From Polytrichum commune (taxonomy: Eukaryota; Streptophyta; Polytrichopsida; Polytrichales; Polytrichaceae): a stretch of DNA of 64,000 bases. Under the pieces are notes generated by a model, which saw only the letters and a list, made by a program, of their open reading frames with translations, had not been told where the DNA came from and ran no database searches. A program made the translations under genes and the position numbers. The first letter of the stretch is position 1; the number at the start of each line of letters is the position of its first letter. The stretch covers positions 34,936,440-35,000,439 of the forward strand of contig OX485807.1 of NCBI GenBank assembly GCA_950295325.1, written 5' to 3'. Shown piece after piece: positions 11,450-24,783 of this stretch.

Positions 11450-14380
11450 TTATGGGATTCCTCATTTATGGAAATGTGTATTGTGAACTTTTCGACAAAC
11501 AAATCATAGTATTTTAATTGCAACATCTTTTTTTTTGGAAAGAGACCATCATATAGTTGCTTAGTAATGTCAAATCATTGGAATTTTTCTCTGTGGTTTC
11601 ATTCAATTACGAGTTTTTATAAAATCGTGTGTTCCTCTTGGTCTCTGGGTTCCTATACCTACCTCTAGGTAAATGTGTGCATGTGTGGTGTACTTCATAG
11701 AACATTTCACTTGAATCTCCTCAATAAAATATTAATAATACATTTATGAGCATCCCAACCATAAAATTACTCAATGTTGTGCTTTTGTTTTGTGAGCTAT
11801 TGGAATATGATCATGAGACGCTTGAAATTTCACTATGAGTTAAAACAAAACAACCCAATGTACTAAGTCCGAAGGAAGATTAGTATAATGTTCATAAGGA
11901 TGAATGTCACATTGGTTTAAGAAATTCTACAATAATCTAGAGTTATTTCTTCCAAAATTTCAATTCATACTCGGGGGGGGGGGGGGGCAGTGTGTTAAAA
12001 AGTTAAGGATATAGGTGCGAACATCCACTATTTTATAGGGGGGTATTACTTTCAATTTTCTTCTTTTTTTCACATGCTATCATTATGTGAATTTCTACTT
12101 TGGGTTAATAGTGGCTTGCATTACTTATAATTCCAAATTACCTATTATTCCATACCCTATAGTACTTTAAAGATGTCCAATGCCATTTTTGATACCCTAT
12201 ATTACTCTTAAGTCCATTTATAAAATTTTGCCCCCATGTTTTTAAAATACCCTATCATTTGTTCGCACGTATATTGCTACTCCAACCAATGACTACCCCC
12301 CCCTGAGAATTCATAAGGTTCATTACCTTCTTTACACTCTTAGGGTTCATTCGTGCATTTCTTAATCATGTGTGAGTATGTCCTATATGACTACTCCTAA
12401 AAACTCAATGACATGCTTCTACGTCATTTGTGAACCTCTTTCAACCTTGACAATAGTCTATGTATTAGCCATAGTCTTCCAAAGAATTCTCATTTGTTTG
12501 GGATTAGTAATATTTCCTTAATTAGAATAATCTTTAATTAAATCCAAACACAAAGCAAGTTGCCTTTTTGCTTCCTTTATCTTCATTTAGTTCCAATTGA
12601 TAATTCACTTATTTCATATTCTTCATTGCCACACAACACACAAGGGCTTACTCAAATTTTCCAATCTCAAAAACAAACATATAGGTGCAAAGGCTATAGT
12701 TACAAGTTAGTTAGCATTAAGGCTTAGCCTAGCCTAATACTAAATATCACAAAATGTGGTTCATAATCATATCAAGTTTGTTCTTCATCGACTAAACTAT
12801 TTACCAATTGAACATCATCATTAATCTCAATCTTCCATCATGTCATGTCTTAATCATCATAAACATAATGACCTATAACCATTTTATAACAACTCCAAAA
12901 TAATTTCTTCATCGATAATCTCTCTCTCTCTCTCGTAATCCTCTCTTTGTTCAGTCTCTCACAAGTATTCAATCAATGTCTTGCACTCCTTACTGTCCTT
13001 TGTCATCCTTACAATTTGTTCTCTAATGTCATAAAGTTTCACTCGATTGTGATTTTTTCAATATATTAGCACCTTCGTATTATTACCCATCAACACACCC
13101 TTGCCTAGGCTATAAACATCACATGCATTAGGCAATTTATAACTTCTTCCTCTTTCAACCACTTGTATCTTTAACGATATACCTCTCATAGACTATTGCT
13201 CTTTAACTTCCACTCGCCATGGCTATAATCAAGATACTTCTTCCGAAGCCCTCCTTCTTAAATTTCCGTAGGTTGTCACTATTTGCTATGGTTCCACCAC
13301 GTTCCTTTCATAAGGAAGCCTTTTTCAACTCTTGTCTATCTCAAGACCTTGAGCATAACAACTATAGGTCATCCATGCGGATATTCTCGTATTCAATTCA
13401 CTCCACTCATTGGATTCTTACATTTGCTTCACCTGTTTCATTCACATTGTGCCCTCTCCATTCACTAGACTCTTACACAACCAAGACATGCTTCCAATGA
13501 GAATGCTTATTCCTTCACATAACAAGACCATAAAAACAAATAATCATCATTCACATCTATCAACCGCGAGACCAACAAGCCTTACTCCAAAACTCTTATT
13601 GCTATTTCAAGAGGTTTGTGCACATTCCCTTATCACAAGAGGCAGAGCCACTTGCTCTACTATTTTGTCTATCTATCTAACTCTTAGCTCTTTGGCTTGT
13701 AGCATGTCTCTATGCCGCTATGCCGCTATGGCCTTAGCATATGTAATGAGAAGTGCCATCATCTTAAGGCAATAAACTTCTAATTCCTTTGGGACATGCA
13801 AGTAGTTACAACCTTCCAAAACTACTTGACCCAACCTATAGCCTTACTAACAAACTTTCAAATATTTCACATACTATTTCATCTAATGTATCATCTATTG
13901 ACTATTTCCCTGCTTGCTATTTTGTTTGCTAAAAAGGCTATAGCCAAAAAATTGTATTACATAAAAAAATTATTATATCAACAATATATATAATTATTTC
14001 GCATTGAGATTAGCTTCAAAGACCCCAAATTGCCATAGAGCGCTATCTGTTTCATCTTCACATGTGCCGGAATGTAGTTTCCATGTGGGATACAAATGGA
14101 TCATAGCGAATGTGAGCATGACACGTGGCAATTTCTGAGAGGGAAATAAATATTTTGTGTCGGGATAGAGCTCTCGACAACAATCTAGTCCAACAATAGA
14201 GTTTTGTAGGTTGGATGGATACGGGACATCATTTTGTACTCTTACCCCATTGGTAGGGGCGAGAGGGAATTATAATGCGTGTAAATGTGCCTCTCGTTTA
14301 TATAATATAAAAGCCTTCAAATAACATTCAACCCATACATTACTTTTAAGAGGATTGGATGCCAAATTTAGCTCTAGAAA
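11450..14380. other. AT-rich intergenic stretch, nothing recognised
   Basis: Contains a run of 15 or more G near 11972-11988, a CT microsatellite near 12920-12935 and several short open frames (for example 13219-13775) that resemble no family known to me. Confidence 0.5.
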
Positions 14381-14389
14381 CCATGAATA

Positions 14390-14760
14390 AAATTAGTTTG
14401 GTTTAAGTCATTTGAGACGAATTAGTCACAAACTCACAGGGGACCAAGTATCAACGTTGGACGCATGACAAGTATGCTTGTAAGCCATAACTCCCTCTCT
14501 ACACCAAATCTTGGAAAATAGTAAATTACTGCATGCAAACATACATCTCATTCATCCAACAAAAGAACCGTGAAATGATATGTATCATAAAATATACTAT
14601 TTTTGTTTCATTTGATTTAGTCATTTGAGATGAATTGGCTAGAAACTTATAGAGGGGTCGAGTTTTCATGTTGGATGGATGAGAGGTATGCTCGTATCGG
14701 ATAAGTCCCTCTCTCTAAAACCCTGTGGTGCGTAGTAACTCTCCTTATTAAAGTAAATTA
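14390..14760. repeat. Diverged tandem duplication upstream of the Rab3GAP gene
   Basis: Two stretches share the order AGTCATTTGAGA(C/T)GAATT, an (A/T)GAGGGG/AGGGGACC segment, GTTGGA(C/T)G, GTATGCT(T/C)GTA and CCCTCTCT. They start near 14397 and 14618, about 220 bp apart. They occupy the distal promoter of the gene starting at 15484. Confidence 0.45.
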
Positions 14761-14789
14761 ACAGACTTCAATTTTAACCACTCGTGTAC

Positions 14790-14850
14790 GCGACGAATCG
14801 AACCCGCAACCGGGGGGGAGGGCCACCCGATTGCCACGCTGGCGAACGAA
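14790..14850 (-). mobile_element. Possible tRNA-derived SINE head (Pol III A/B boxes)
   Basis: On the minus strand GGGTTCGATTCG closely fits a Pol III B box. It is preceded by about 35 bases of C-rich sequence and a TGGCAATCGGGTGG stretch that loosely resembles an A box. No folded tRNA cloverleaf could be completed, so a tRNA gene is unlikely. It may be the head of an old SINE in the promoter region. The boundaries and the assignment are tentative. Confidence 0.3.
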
Positions 14851-15483
14851 CACCGCCACGGAAACTTGCGGATGAAGAGTTCGGTTGGATGATTTACATC
14901 ATCGTCCTCGGTACGCCCCCCTCCTCCGCTTGCCCATCCTCTCTCGCGCTCTCGCCATAGCCAAACCTTCACCAGCCATAGCCACTGCCACTCCCATTCC
15001 ACAAGCTGCACGTGCCTACCGCACCGCCGATGAAAACCACACCATTCCAATAGTCTCCCCCTCCCCGCGCCCGATCTTCCGACCCCTAGATCGCACATTT
15101 TGGTCCCGATTTGCGAACGTGATGCGTAAACCTCTTCACCCGCCCGCTCCTCGCAAGCGCGCCGTCTTCTCGGCCAGCAGGAACAACTCCATTGCTGGAA
15201 CTCCCTGCGTATATTTACATCATATTACCCCTCCCTGTGGATCTCATCATTCCACTCATCCTCGAATTTTTGAATGCTTCGTGTGCTTGAATTATCGGAT
15301 ATGATACGGTAATGGTAATGGTATTGGTACGGGACATCATGTGTCTTGATGGTTGTGATGAATTGTGGTGATGGTGCCTTGCGCGATCCGATGCAGTATC
15401 GTGAGATAGAGAGTGAGAATTGACAACTGACAGCTTCTCGATCGTTGCCGTGTTACTTTTCGATCTCGGCCCAGCCGTTTGTA

Positions 15484-18400
15484 ATGGAATTGTCCTTGGT
15501 TTCGAAGGCGAAGACAGGTGACCTACCTACTTGGCCTCTCCATTCTCTGAGATATGGTTCGCTGCACAATTTCCTATTTGATATAGTCTGGCAGTTTTTA
15601 AACGTCTGCTTGAAGTTGATGATCTTGGGGGTTAGGAGCTTACATTGAATGCCAGGTCAGATCGAGTCTGTTGCGGTGCGTCATGTGTTACTACAATGTG
15701 TCCGGGCTTTTCTGTCACCTAATTTTGAATTCTGCTTGAGGATATTCTCGTAGCACATTCTGTTTCGAAAGTTTTGAAATCTTGGTCGCATCTCAGATCC
15801 ATGTGTAATTAATTAGGGTGTTCCTTAGCAAACTTAGCTCAGGTCCAGCCAATTGACATGCGAGAAATGCATACACTTTTACTAATTTCTGGACAGAAAT
15901 GGGAGCATTGAGATCGAGTCTATTGGGATGCGTCATGTGTTACTACAATGTATCCGGGCTTTTCTGTTACCTAATTTTGAGTTTTGCAAGAGGGCATTAT
16001 TGTAGCACATTCTTTTCCGAGGTTTTGAAATATTTTTGCATCATAGATCCAGGTGTGATTTGCTTATTCCTTGAGGAAAATTAGTTAGGGCGCCACCAAT
16101 TGACAGGTGGAATGCACATGCTTCTACCAATTTGTGGACATAAATGGGAGCATTTAGATTGACACATAATTTATTTACCAGTCTCGTTATATGAAATAAC
16201 TACAATCAAATCTGGCGCTGCGGTTGATGTAACAGCATTGCAGAATGCAGCTGCGAAAGCAGAGCGAGTGTTGATTGAAATTAAGGCGGATATCAAGACA
16301 GAGTTTGGACGACCCTCTACTCCAGAAGGTGCCGGTCGGCTCAGCGGAAGATATAATCAGAGTGAGAGCCTTCACAAATCTGTAGTTTTCTTGATTGGTC
16401 TTCTCAAAATTGAATCAAGTTAGGATGAATCTTCTTAATAAGATTGGGCAGGAATGTTTTTAATATAGTCGAGAGGCCTTTTCGTTACTCATGTCGTTCC
16501 TGTCCAACACTAGAGATTGATACTGTTATTGCCTTGGATGTAGATTTTGCGTTCGGAACAGACCTCCCTTGGACTGCTAAAAATGATAGCGAGAAGCGGC
16601 ACGAAGCTGAGTTCAAGAGGCGCATTCTGGATCTTTCGAAGGTTAGTATAACCCTCGGAGTGTTCAGAGGAAAGTTGGTCTAGTCATGATTTGCTGGGCG
16701 TCAAATTTTACCACAATTTTTTTGTATGGAGAGGATGGAATAGGTTCTGTCTAGGTTTCTCCACTGTTTGAGAGCATGAAGGGTGTAATCAGTGTAGGAT
16801 ACGGGTGTAACAATTTGAAGATGTCATTACGAGATTTGTTTGCAAATCAAGATGTGTCAAAATACAGGAGGGTTGAATGGCCCTGAGGTTAGGATTGGTC
16901 TTAGGTTCTGCTATTGATGACTGACTTTTTCCTTGTTGTTTGGGTAGCAGAGACCAGCAGATTTCTTGGAAAAGGTTTACGACGAAAATGAACATGTTGA
17001 TACGCGTGCAGCAATGATGTCTGTTGGGATTCTTCTGGAGGTATAAGTCCCTGGCACTGTGTGACCTTATAAGACCACACAACATGTAAAACCTTACCTG
17101 ACAAGTTTTTGCCAATGCATCCTGTAACTTATTGAACAGGAAATACCCATTTGCTCTCACTGGGTGTCCTTACATAAAAGATTCAACCATTTCATTACCT
17201 AAGTATTTATTACTGCTCACATGACAGACCGTCAAACGTACTTACTTGACACCTCCACTTGCCTTTGCTGGCAGTATGACGAACTGCTCAGAGACCTCTG
17301 GTTCTATTATGTACCAAAGAGAATGAAGGAGCAAGAGTTTTGGCGCCGCTATTTCATTGCTGTAAAATGCATTCGGCAGGAGGTTCTTGACGCAGAGCCT
17401 GAAGTCACTGTTAGCAGGAGTTGGTCACATATAGAGCGCAGATTAACTTTTGGTGGCATTGGAAATGAGGTGAGTTTGAAGTTTTTGTTGTGGGAGTATA
17501 TCAGAAAGTTTGAAGTTGCTTGGAAGCAATGTCATTCACATTGGCCTTAGAAATTTGCAGCAGATTGTGACAGGATGATGTGGCTTCTTGCAGAGCCTAC
17601 GGAAAGATCCTTCAGAAGAGGAGGCATACAAGGAAGCTTTTTCTGTCATTGCAATACCTCCATCTATGGTTGTTCGTCGACTTGCAGCCGCCATCGAGTA
17701 AGTCTATCGGTAATTCGTAGAATATCTCTTATGCTCAGAAGGGAATCGATTGACTATGTTTGTGTAACCATTGATACAGAAGAAAAGATCTAGTACATTA
17801 AGGGACTCCTTCATGGAATGTGCTTGTGAAGCTCAATACAATCTCCATGAGGTCTTGTACCTAACTAACAAATTTATCCTCCTTGGAAAGACGTGTGGCA
17901 CTTAGAAGTGCTTGATTCTAAACTTTTCTGCTCCTCATTTGCTTGTAAGGTATGTAACAATTAGCCATGGTATTCTTGGTGATGCAGGGTCGGTAGGGCA
18001 GTGAAAAGTATGCAAGAGTTGGCCACTGAGGGTGGGCGATTGGCAGAAAGAGATGGAATATCAAACAGTGGTGATTGGTCAGGGATTGTTTCAAGTTTTG
18101 CTGCCATGAAAAGGCTGAGCGGTGGTGGCCGTGATAAAGACAACAAGTTGAGGATCTCAAAGAACGGAAGCCTTGGAGACTATCAAACATTATTATGGTC
18201 ACTTTTTGATGCAGGTTCGAAAGCCTCTTTCCCCTTACTCGGGCCGAATGTTGTGAATGGTGTGAGCTATAAAGTGGTGTTACTATCATTGTATCCCTAC
18301 ACCACTTGTAGAAGAGTCCTGGAGTGAAGATGCATTATCTGCAATCAGACTTGTCTTCACATCATCTTACATCTCATCTAATTCATAAGTGGGATGTCTC

Positions 18401-21400
18401 CTTGTTCCTCTTCCAAAATTTATTAGATATTTGGAACTTATGGTGAACTTCGTATCTCAGATACTCAACATGAGGAAAAGGAGGAGAAGAATCTCTCTCC
18501 CCAAAGTAGCCCAAAACTTCCTGAAGAGGTGCATGGAGCTCCACCGGAGAGTTTTGTTGCCCAGCTTGCAGAAATTATGGCTGGCATCAAGACTGAGCAA
18601 GGGATGGCAGAGTTCTGGGTAGAAGTCATTAAAGAGGTATCCCTTCTTGCACTTGCTCAGTTATAGGAGGTGCCATTGTAGCTATACGTATCCACAGAGC
18701 TTCTCACAGTTTGTACTACGGTAATGCAACGCTTACATGTAAGATTGTCATCTAAATAATGGTTCTGACCGTAGGTCGTAGAGTCAAAGTTACACTAGAT
18801 TGTAATCATCTATAATGCTATCCATTTTTAGTTTTTAGTTTTATTATTAATTTTATTATTTTTAATGACATGAACTGTCTACAAGGCTTCCTCTTAAAAA
18901 TGTGGAAAACCTATGTTCGTTTTTGCAATCAGCTAAGGCGCAGGTGGAGGGAAGGCCAGCCAATATCTCGTATGCCAATAGATGAAAATCCTGATCTACG
19001 CTACTGTCTCCTACATCAGCAATTACAATTGATAAACTGTTGCATAGCCAGACGCAAGCGGCGTGCTGCAGATTTAGCGGCCCTAGAAGCTATGAGTGAA
19101 TATGAATCTCAAGAAGGAAATTCTCCCAAGAGTTCTGAGAGTGTTAAATTACCCTCAAATGAAACTCCTGTTCTGCTCTATGCTAAGATGAAGAGCGGTG
19201 AGAAGATTCTTAGAATTGGGGCAGACCGACCAGCTGCAGATCTTTTAATGTTAGAGACTGGGGAACCAGTCTATTCACCCATCACACAGGTATAGCAACG
19301 GAATGTTTTTTGTCCTCTTTGTTTCTCTTAATTTCTCTTTGTTTGCGGTGTGGTTTTTGTTGTTGGTGAGAGAGTTGGTCACTTCTAAAGGACAATGTGG
19401 AAGATCTTAACAGTGGTTTCTCGGTTGACATTTTAATCTTCCTTTGTGCAGGAAAATCCTGTCATGACTGAGGATGCTATAAGAGAAACCGAGGAACTAA
19501 TTCTCCGAACTAGAAGGTGTATATTCAGTATGTTTTACAATCAAATTCACTTCATTCAATGTTCCCCTGCCGTTGTGTTTGCAATCTCTCTATACATATA
19601 GATATTCATGAGGTCTTTATTGTTGGTTACTATGGGTGCAGTGTTGGTGCGGGCTGCTCACAGCTGCTGTCTGACATGCAAGCATTCAAGGTGAATCTCT
19701 ACATTCCGTATTGTCTTGTATAAAATCGGGCCAGGTTAGGGACAAGTTTTGAGCGCACGTTATTTTTTTAGAGATTGGATTGAAGTTCTGCACTGTGTCT
19801 TTGATATCTTTCTTATTCCAAGTTATAAAAAGTAATGGGCACTAATTTACAGTCCTTTTCTATTGTGGATGTCAGGCTGCCAATCCTGGATGCATACTTG
19901 AAGATTTTGTTCGTTGGTATTCTCCATTAGATTGGAGAGAAGAGCCAGGATCTGGTCTTATGTTTCAGAAAAGCCGAGAAAATGCTGGGGATGATGCAGC
20001 TGTTCGTGGCTATCTTAGTGCACGGATGCAATGTGAAGGTATATATTGTCTTGGATAGTGTAGAAAATATTCACAGTTCATGTTTCTTTGTTTCCAAGAC
20101 GAACTTGTTCTGCTTATTTTTCTTGCTCGAGCAACAGGAAACTAATTTTTCAGCTGATGCATGGTGATTATCAGGCAATTTGTGGCAAGAGCTATGGGCG
20201 TCATCTCGACCAGTACCTGCACTAAAGCAGGCCCCGTTGTTTGATGAAGAGCTTGCTGGGTGAGTATATGATACATTAAGCCTGAGTATGTAATCTCTTA
20301 GTCCCTCATCTTCATAGATCATCTCAATTTGTGAAAAATCTGGTAGTCTGTTTGGTGGTTAAATAAATCTACATACTTTATGGATATCCACAAATGCGCA
20401 TGTATCTATATGTATAAATCTAAAAACTTTATGCATGCCTTTTCTTAAACACAAAATCTCGCTAGTGAAAGTTACATTTTGTTACATGAACCTTGGTGAC
20501 TGATGATGCTTCATGTGTTGTCATATTGGGCAGGGAGAGCACTCTTGATGCTCTGGAGAACATGGCTCCATCGGATCTCTTTGAACAACTATTCACTGCT
20601 GCGGTATGTTTGAATGTCTTAAAAGTATGGTCTGTTCTGTGAGTTGAAAGTACATGGAAAGTATTGGGAACTACTGGAAGCCCAGCATTCATGTTGGTGG
20701 ACTTGTGACTGATATTTGTGGAGCATGTGATGCAGCTGAGTGCAGGGTTTGCAATTGCAGCTGCTTCACCTGTGGAGAAAACAGCTGCACTCTCTAAATG
20801 TTTAAGAGAGTGCACTGAGTATGCTGTATCTACATGTGGCAGGGGTATGAGTACATCTAAGCTTGAACATCTTTGTGAGGTAAGTTTAAATGGTCAGTCA
20901 CGTTGATATTCTGTGTAGAATTTTTAATTATCTTCATCTGGGTCAGTTTGTGAATAATCAAGCAAATTTTGAAGCCTGTCCGAATTTGGATACATTTGGA
21001 GATCAAAAGAGCTATCCTTCACCTTATGGGTCTTCTGGTTGTTTAAAATATTCCATAATATCTTTCAACTTGTGGTGCATGCTTGGAGGTAGTGTTTGAT
21101 TTTGAATGAAGAGCAAGCTATCTTGGTATATTGAGGGCCAAACTCAATTTAGCACCTCTTGATTGGTATGCCAAAATGAGTTTGACCTCAACGAAATGAT
21201 GTAGAATGTGCAAACGTCCACCTCCGAGCACTCACCAAAAGCTTACGGAATATGAACGAGAACAATAATCTCCCGACCAAAAGTCCTGTTGAGTTTGGCC
21301 CTAAGAAGGATAATCCTAATGCACAACAATCAAGAATAATTCTATTTATATGCTTTTGTGGCATTTTGTGAACTAAAAAACATCAAATTTGATCATTTTT

Positions 21401-21846
21401 CCCAAATTCTCCAGTTTCTAGAATGAAATTTCGTACTGTCTTAGTTGTAAAATGAAACTGACCTTGGGTTTTTAATATCATTTGGTTGATTGTGTATGCA
21501 GGTATATGAAATTATGGAGACTGCCATCCACTCTCCACCTTGCAATGAGCCTGTTGAGGCAGCAGTAGCACCAACTGTTGCACGGGGTGCAACAGATGTT
21601 CTTAGTGAAATCAATTTTGAACTGCCAGAGCCGATTCCATTACTGGAGTTTGAAAAAATTACGATGAGGAAGGTACTGGATGACCACCATCAGCAATATG
21701 GGAAAGGCGAGAACCTTGGAAACTTTATGACTCGTATCTTTGAAGTGAAAACTTCTTTGTTTGAGAAGAAACATTCGAGACCTTTTGCAGCTGAGGAGGA
21801 CAGGCGGCCGATCTCAACTGTCTCTGGGGAGTGGACATTTGTCTAG
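15484..21846 (+). CDS. Rab3GAP catalytic-subunit-like protein, 16 exons, 785 aa
   Basis: Plant protein of the Rab3 GTPase-activating protein catalytic family; in animals that family forms a complex regulating Rab3/Rab18 in membrane traffic. Exons inferred: 15484-15517, 16236-16361, 16514-16641, 16951-17040, 17275-17469, 17594-17697, 17988-18214, 18461-18636, 18933-19289, 19452-19516, 19642-19690, 19876-20038, 20175-20259, 20534-20603, 20736-20879, 21502-21846. All introns are GT-AG and all phases agree. The N-terminus is MELSLVSKAKTALQNAAAKAERVL, split across exons 1-2; a TGA at 15421 precedes this ATG in frame. A BSD-like motif (MKEQEFWRRYF) lies in exon 5, basic and low-complexity segments in exons 7-9. 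The diagnostic Rab3GAP block spans exons 11-13: SDMQAFKAANPGCILEDFVRWYSP across exons 11-12, then SARMQCEGNLWQELW and PVPALKQAPLFDEE. The acceptor of exon 8 is the least certain. The family assignment is confident; the cellular role in this plant is inferred. Confidence 0.9.
15660..16160 (+). repeat. 251-bp tandem duplication inside Rab3GAP intron 1
   Basis: GATCGAGTCT(G/A)TTG, GCGTCATGTGTTACTACAATG and CCGGGCTTTTCTGT recur at an offset of about 251 bp (starts near 15660 and 15911), each copy ending around GACA(G/T)AAATGGGAGCATT. The duplication roughly doubles the intron length. It is non-coding. Confidence 0.8.
21120..21310. mobile_element. Foldback MITE in Rab3GAP intron 15
   Basis: GGGCCAAACTCAATTTAGCACC near the left and GTTGAGTTTGGCCC at the right are inverted relatives. 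The stretch CTCCCGACCAAAAGTCC and AAAATGAGTTTG match the foldback element at 35685-35990. The element is confined to the intron and does not disturb splice sites. Confidence 0.55.
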
Positions 21847-22424
21847 GTACGGACATTAAAACCTGAACTGTATATATAAACATGACTAAGCATGCTAGAA
21901 AAATTACTTGTCTCGGATTGATTTGTGAATTGATGCCATAATGGTGAGTGTCTGAATGTCTTTTGCGTTGGTACGTTGTGTTCCAGATGGTACAAAGATT
22001 GGGAAATGTAGAGAGCCACAGCTTTTCATGGACATGAAAGGAGGCCTTACAAACTGAGAAAGCGGCTGGGAATATAATAGGACATGTAGAGAGTTTCTTT
22101 CTTTTACCATGCACGAAGGATGCATCAATTTGTAAGTGTAAATAGTTTAGGGATGCAGAGAATGTATCTTATATTCAAAGCCGCAGTTCTCAACACGAGT
22201 TTGTGAGATTTTGGGATGTGTGTTCTCTCTCACCTCTGATGCCCTATTATATGCAAACTACATGCCCATCTTTTGAAATTTACAGTAAGTGGTTCAATTA
22301 TACACGAGAACAAAGGTCTTCATTGACCCATGCAATCACAAATATCTCCATTCGAGCCAAGGTTGTCATGTTAACAAAGTTATGAAATGTGGTTATAAAT
22401 TATCACTAACTTCGGAAACGATAG

Positions 22425-22740
22425 AATGGAAGGTATGTGGCCTTATTGTGGACAATTCCAAACATACAATTTTGGCAACTGGATCAGAGAGGATCAGCTC
22501 AAGGATTGCCTCATCTTATTAGCAATGACAAATCATGGAGATCATCATTTGAATTTCATAATTGAATTTGAGATGCAAAAGTTGTAAGATGCCAAAGTGT
22601 AGAATCTTTTTCTTGTTGGGTGATCACATAGGTCCTCCCAATTGTCTCGAGTGTTGAACCTAGAATGGTGTCTACATCTTAGAGCGTATAGTTCAATGTC
22701 ATCATAACATGTGTTTTTTTTGGGTGTCTATTCTTAACAT
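22425..22740. repeat. Dispersed repeat R3, copy 1
   Basis: GTATGTGGCC(C/T)TATTGTGG, GAGATGCAAAAGTT and ATCACATAGG(T/C)(C/T)CTCCCA occur in the same order near 33795-34020 and, partly, 34080-34290 and 34530-34760. This copy lies just downstream of the Rab3GAP gene. Its right part shares the TAGGTCCTCCCAATTGT core with R1. Confidence 0.55.
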
Positions 22741-22749
22741 AAAACGTTG

Positions 22750-24470
22750 CATGTACAACTGAAATACAGATGCTTGATTGAGCTGAAACTTTGTGACCAC
22801 AAATGGTTATTCAAGTCAAGTTGATATGCCATTTTACAATGTTTTCTTTTTGTGATCCACATCCCTAATCAAGGCCTTGCATCTGAGAAACTTCATACTT
22901 CTAATAGAATGCCTCCCCTTGCCTCAAAGCATTGAGATTGTTGTAGGCACAGTGGATGAGAGAGAGACCCTTAGGGCTCCTCGGTGTGAGCAAATTTAGA
23001 TATGGTGATTGAAGAAAGAACTTGATGAGCTGGAGGAGTAGTTCTTGATAAAATAAAATTGTGAGCGCCATTGATTGCCACCATCGTCATGATATATGTG
23101 TGTGTGTGTGTGTGTGGAGAATGTGGAAATACATGAATGTTGCTAGTTCATTTGGATTGTTTTCACTTCTTATTTGTATCCCTTGAATCCTAAATTCAAG
23201 AAATTGCTTGTAAGTCAAATAAAGGCAGTATTTGATAAAGTTTGTAATCATCCATGCACAGGTGGAGGAAATTTATTGAAAGGTTGTTTGATCACCATTT
23301 CTTCATGACTTTTGTTTGGAATCATTTTTTCTAACCCTAAGCTAACTTCAAATGCCTTGCGCTTGTCAATAATTGTTTCTATGGATTTTGGCAGTGTTTG
23401 CTACCTTTGAGAAATTCAAGGCTTCTTGCTAAGGAGTCATGACTTTTTGGCTAAAAATTTCAACCTTAATTCAAAACATTGCAAGTTTGTTGAATTGAGC
23501 CATAAGTCTAAAGAGATCACATGCATTTTGAAAGAAGAAGTACTTCATAAAGTTTGTAATAATTGAGATAAATATTTAGGAGCTCATTGACAATTGAAGG
23601 TTGCTTGCTTAGTTGTATCATGAAATGTGTTCGAATCTCACGATATTCTTAATATGCTCAATTGTCATCGTGCATTATTTTTTGATGCAATAGTTGTAAT
23701 ATTTATTGTGCTGATCCATTCTAAGGAAATAACAAGTAACAAATAAGTAGTGTGTTGAGGATTGCTGTTGGTGATGATGACTTTGCTTTACTTGTTACTC
23801 AAAGCTTTTTGTGACAAAGCACTTAGTGTTGGTGAAGTGTTTGTATGTGGGTTTTTCTTTCCTAAATTATTTAATGAGGGGGTGTGTTGGTGACGTGTTT
23901 GTTTGTGGGTTTTTCTTTCTTAAAATATTTGCCTAGGGTGTGCTATATTATTAGAACACCCAAATACGGATGCCCCAATATTCCGCATTATTGTAGCACC
24001 ATAGCTGGTTTGTGCAAAAATAATTCCCAAATAAAAAACCCCCAAAAAACTAATTAATGGAATTTTGGGACTCTTCTAAGCTCCAAACACGTCAACACGC
24101 CATAAGAGGTTGCATGCTAACGCATTAATGGCTCGGTGCCCTGCTCACTCAAAGCGGCAAACTCTCTTTCTATATCCCTCTCCCTCTCCTCCTTGCTAAT
24201 AGGGATAAAAGCAAAATCAACCCGTCGTTGTTTTGGTGCCATTTCTAACACTCTTCTCACACATGTCAAAGTGCAAATACATACAAAAGACCTAACACAT
24301 ACATTGTGCAAAGACAAACAAGAACCACACTAAGTAAGGTTAAGGTAGATACTTAAGTTTAAGGCCAAGATGTTGCCACGAATGAATGAAGAAAACATCA
24401 ACCTACTTCCAGTGTTGCTGGGCCTTACCAAAAAATGAATCAATCTTTTTAAAATCATAGGATTGACGAA
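22750..24470. other. Intergenic stretch with TG microsatellite
   Basis: A (TG)n tract lies near 23095-23116. Otherwise no gene or clear element is seen. A short minus-strand frame near 24120-24250 (containing MAPKQRRVDFAFIP) has coding-like composition but resembles no family I can name. Confidence 0.4.
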
Positions 24471-24783
24471 ATTTCATAATTATATTGTTAGTTGATGAAC
24501 CTTATTTTTCATAAAATAAATAAATATTAGTTTCGAGGTGCACGAACCAGCTATGGTGCTACAGTATACTACACATTCGAACAATTGGAGCACTCTATTG
24601 AGTCCATCCAAAACTTTGGACAAGGTTGTGGTAGAAGTCACAACAAACTTAACAAAATATGAAGAGAGGTGCACAAGCCCATCCTATTACATACATACCT
24701 AGACTTAAAAGCATCTCTTAGCAATACAGAAGTGAGCTTGTAACATGCAAATGCCAGGCTATTGACATGAGGAACCAAACTAA

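Noticed and set aside
13219..13775. Overlapping plus-strand frames of 93-121 codons
   Set aside because: AT-rich, serine/histidine-rich peptides in three overlapping frames, with no motif and no splice support.
14748..15304. Overlapping frames of 116 (-) and 139 (+) codons
   Set aside because: They lie in the GC-rich promoter/leader of the Rab3GAP gene, oppose each other and give low-complexity peptides.
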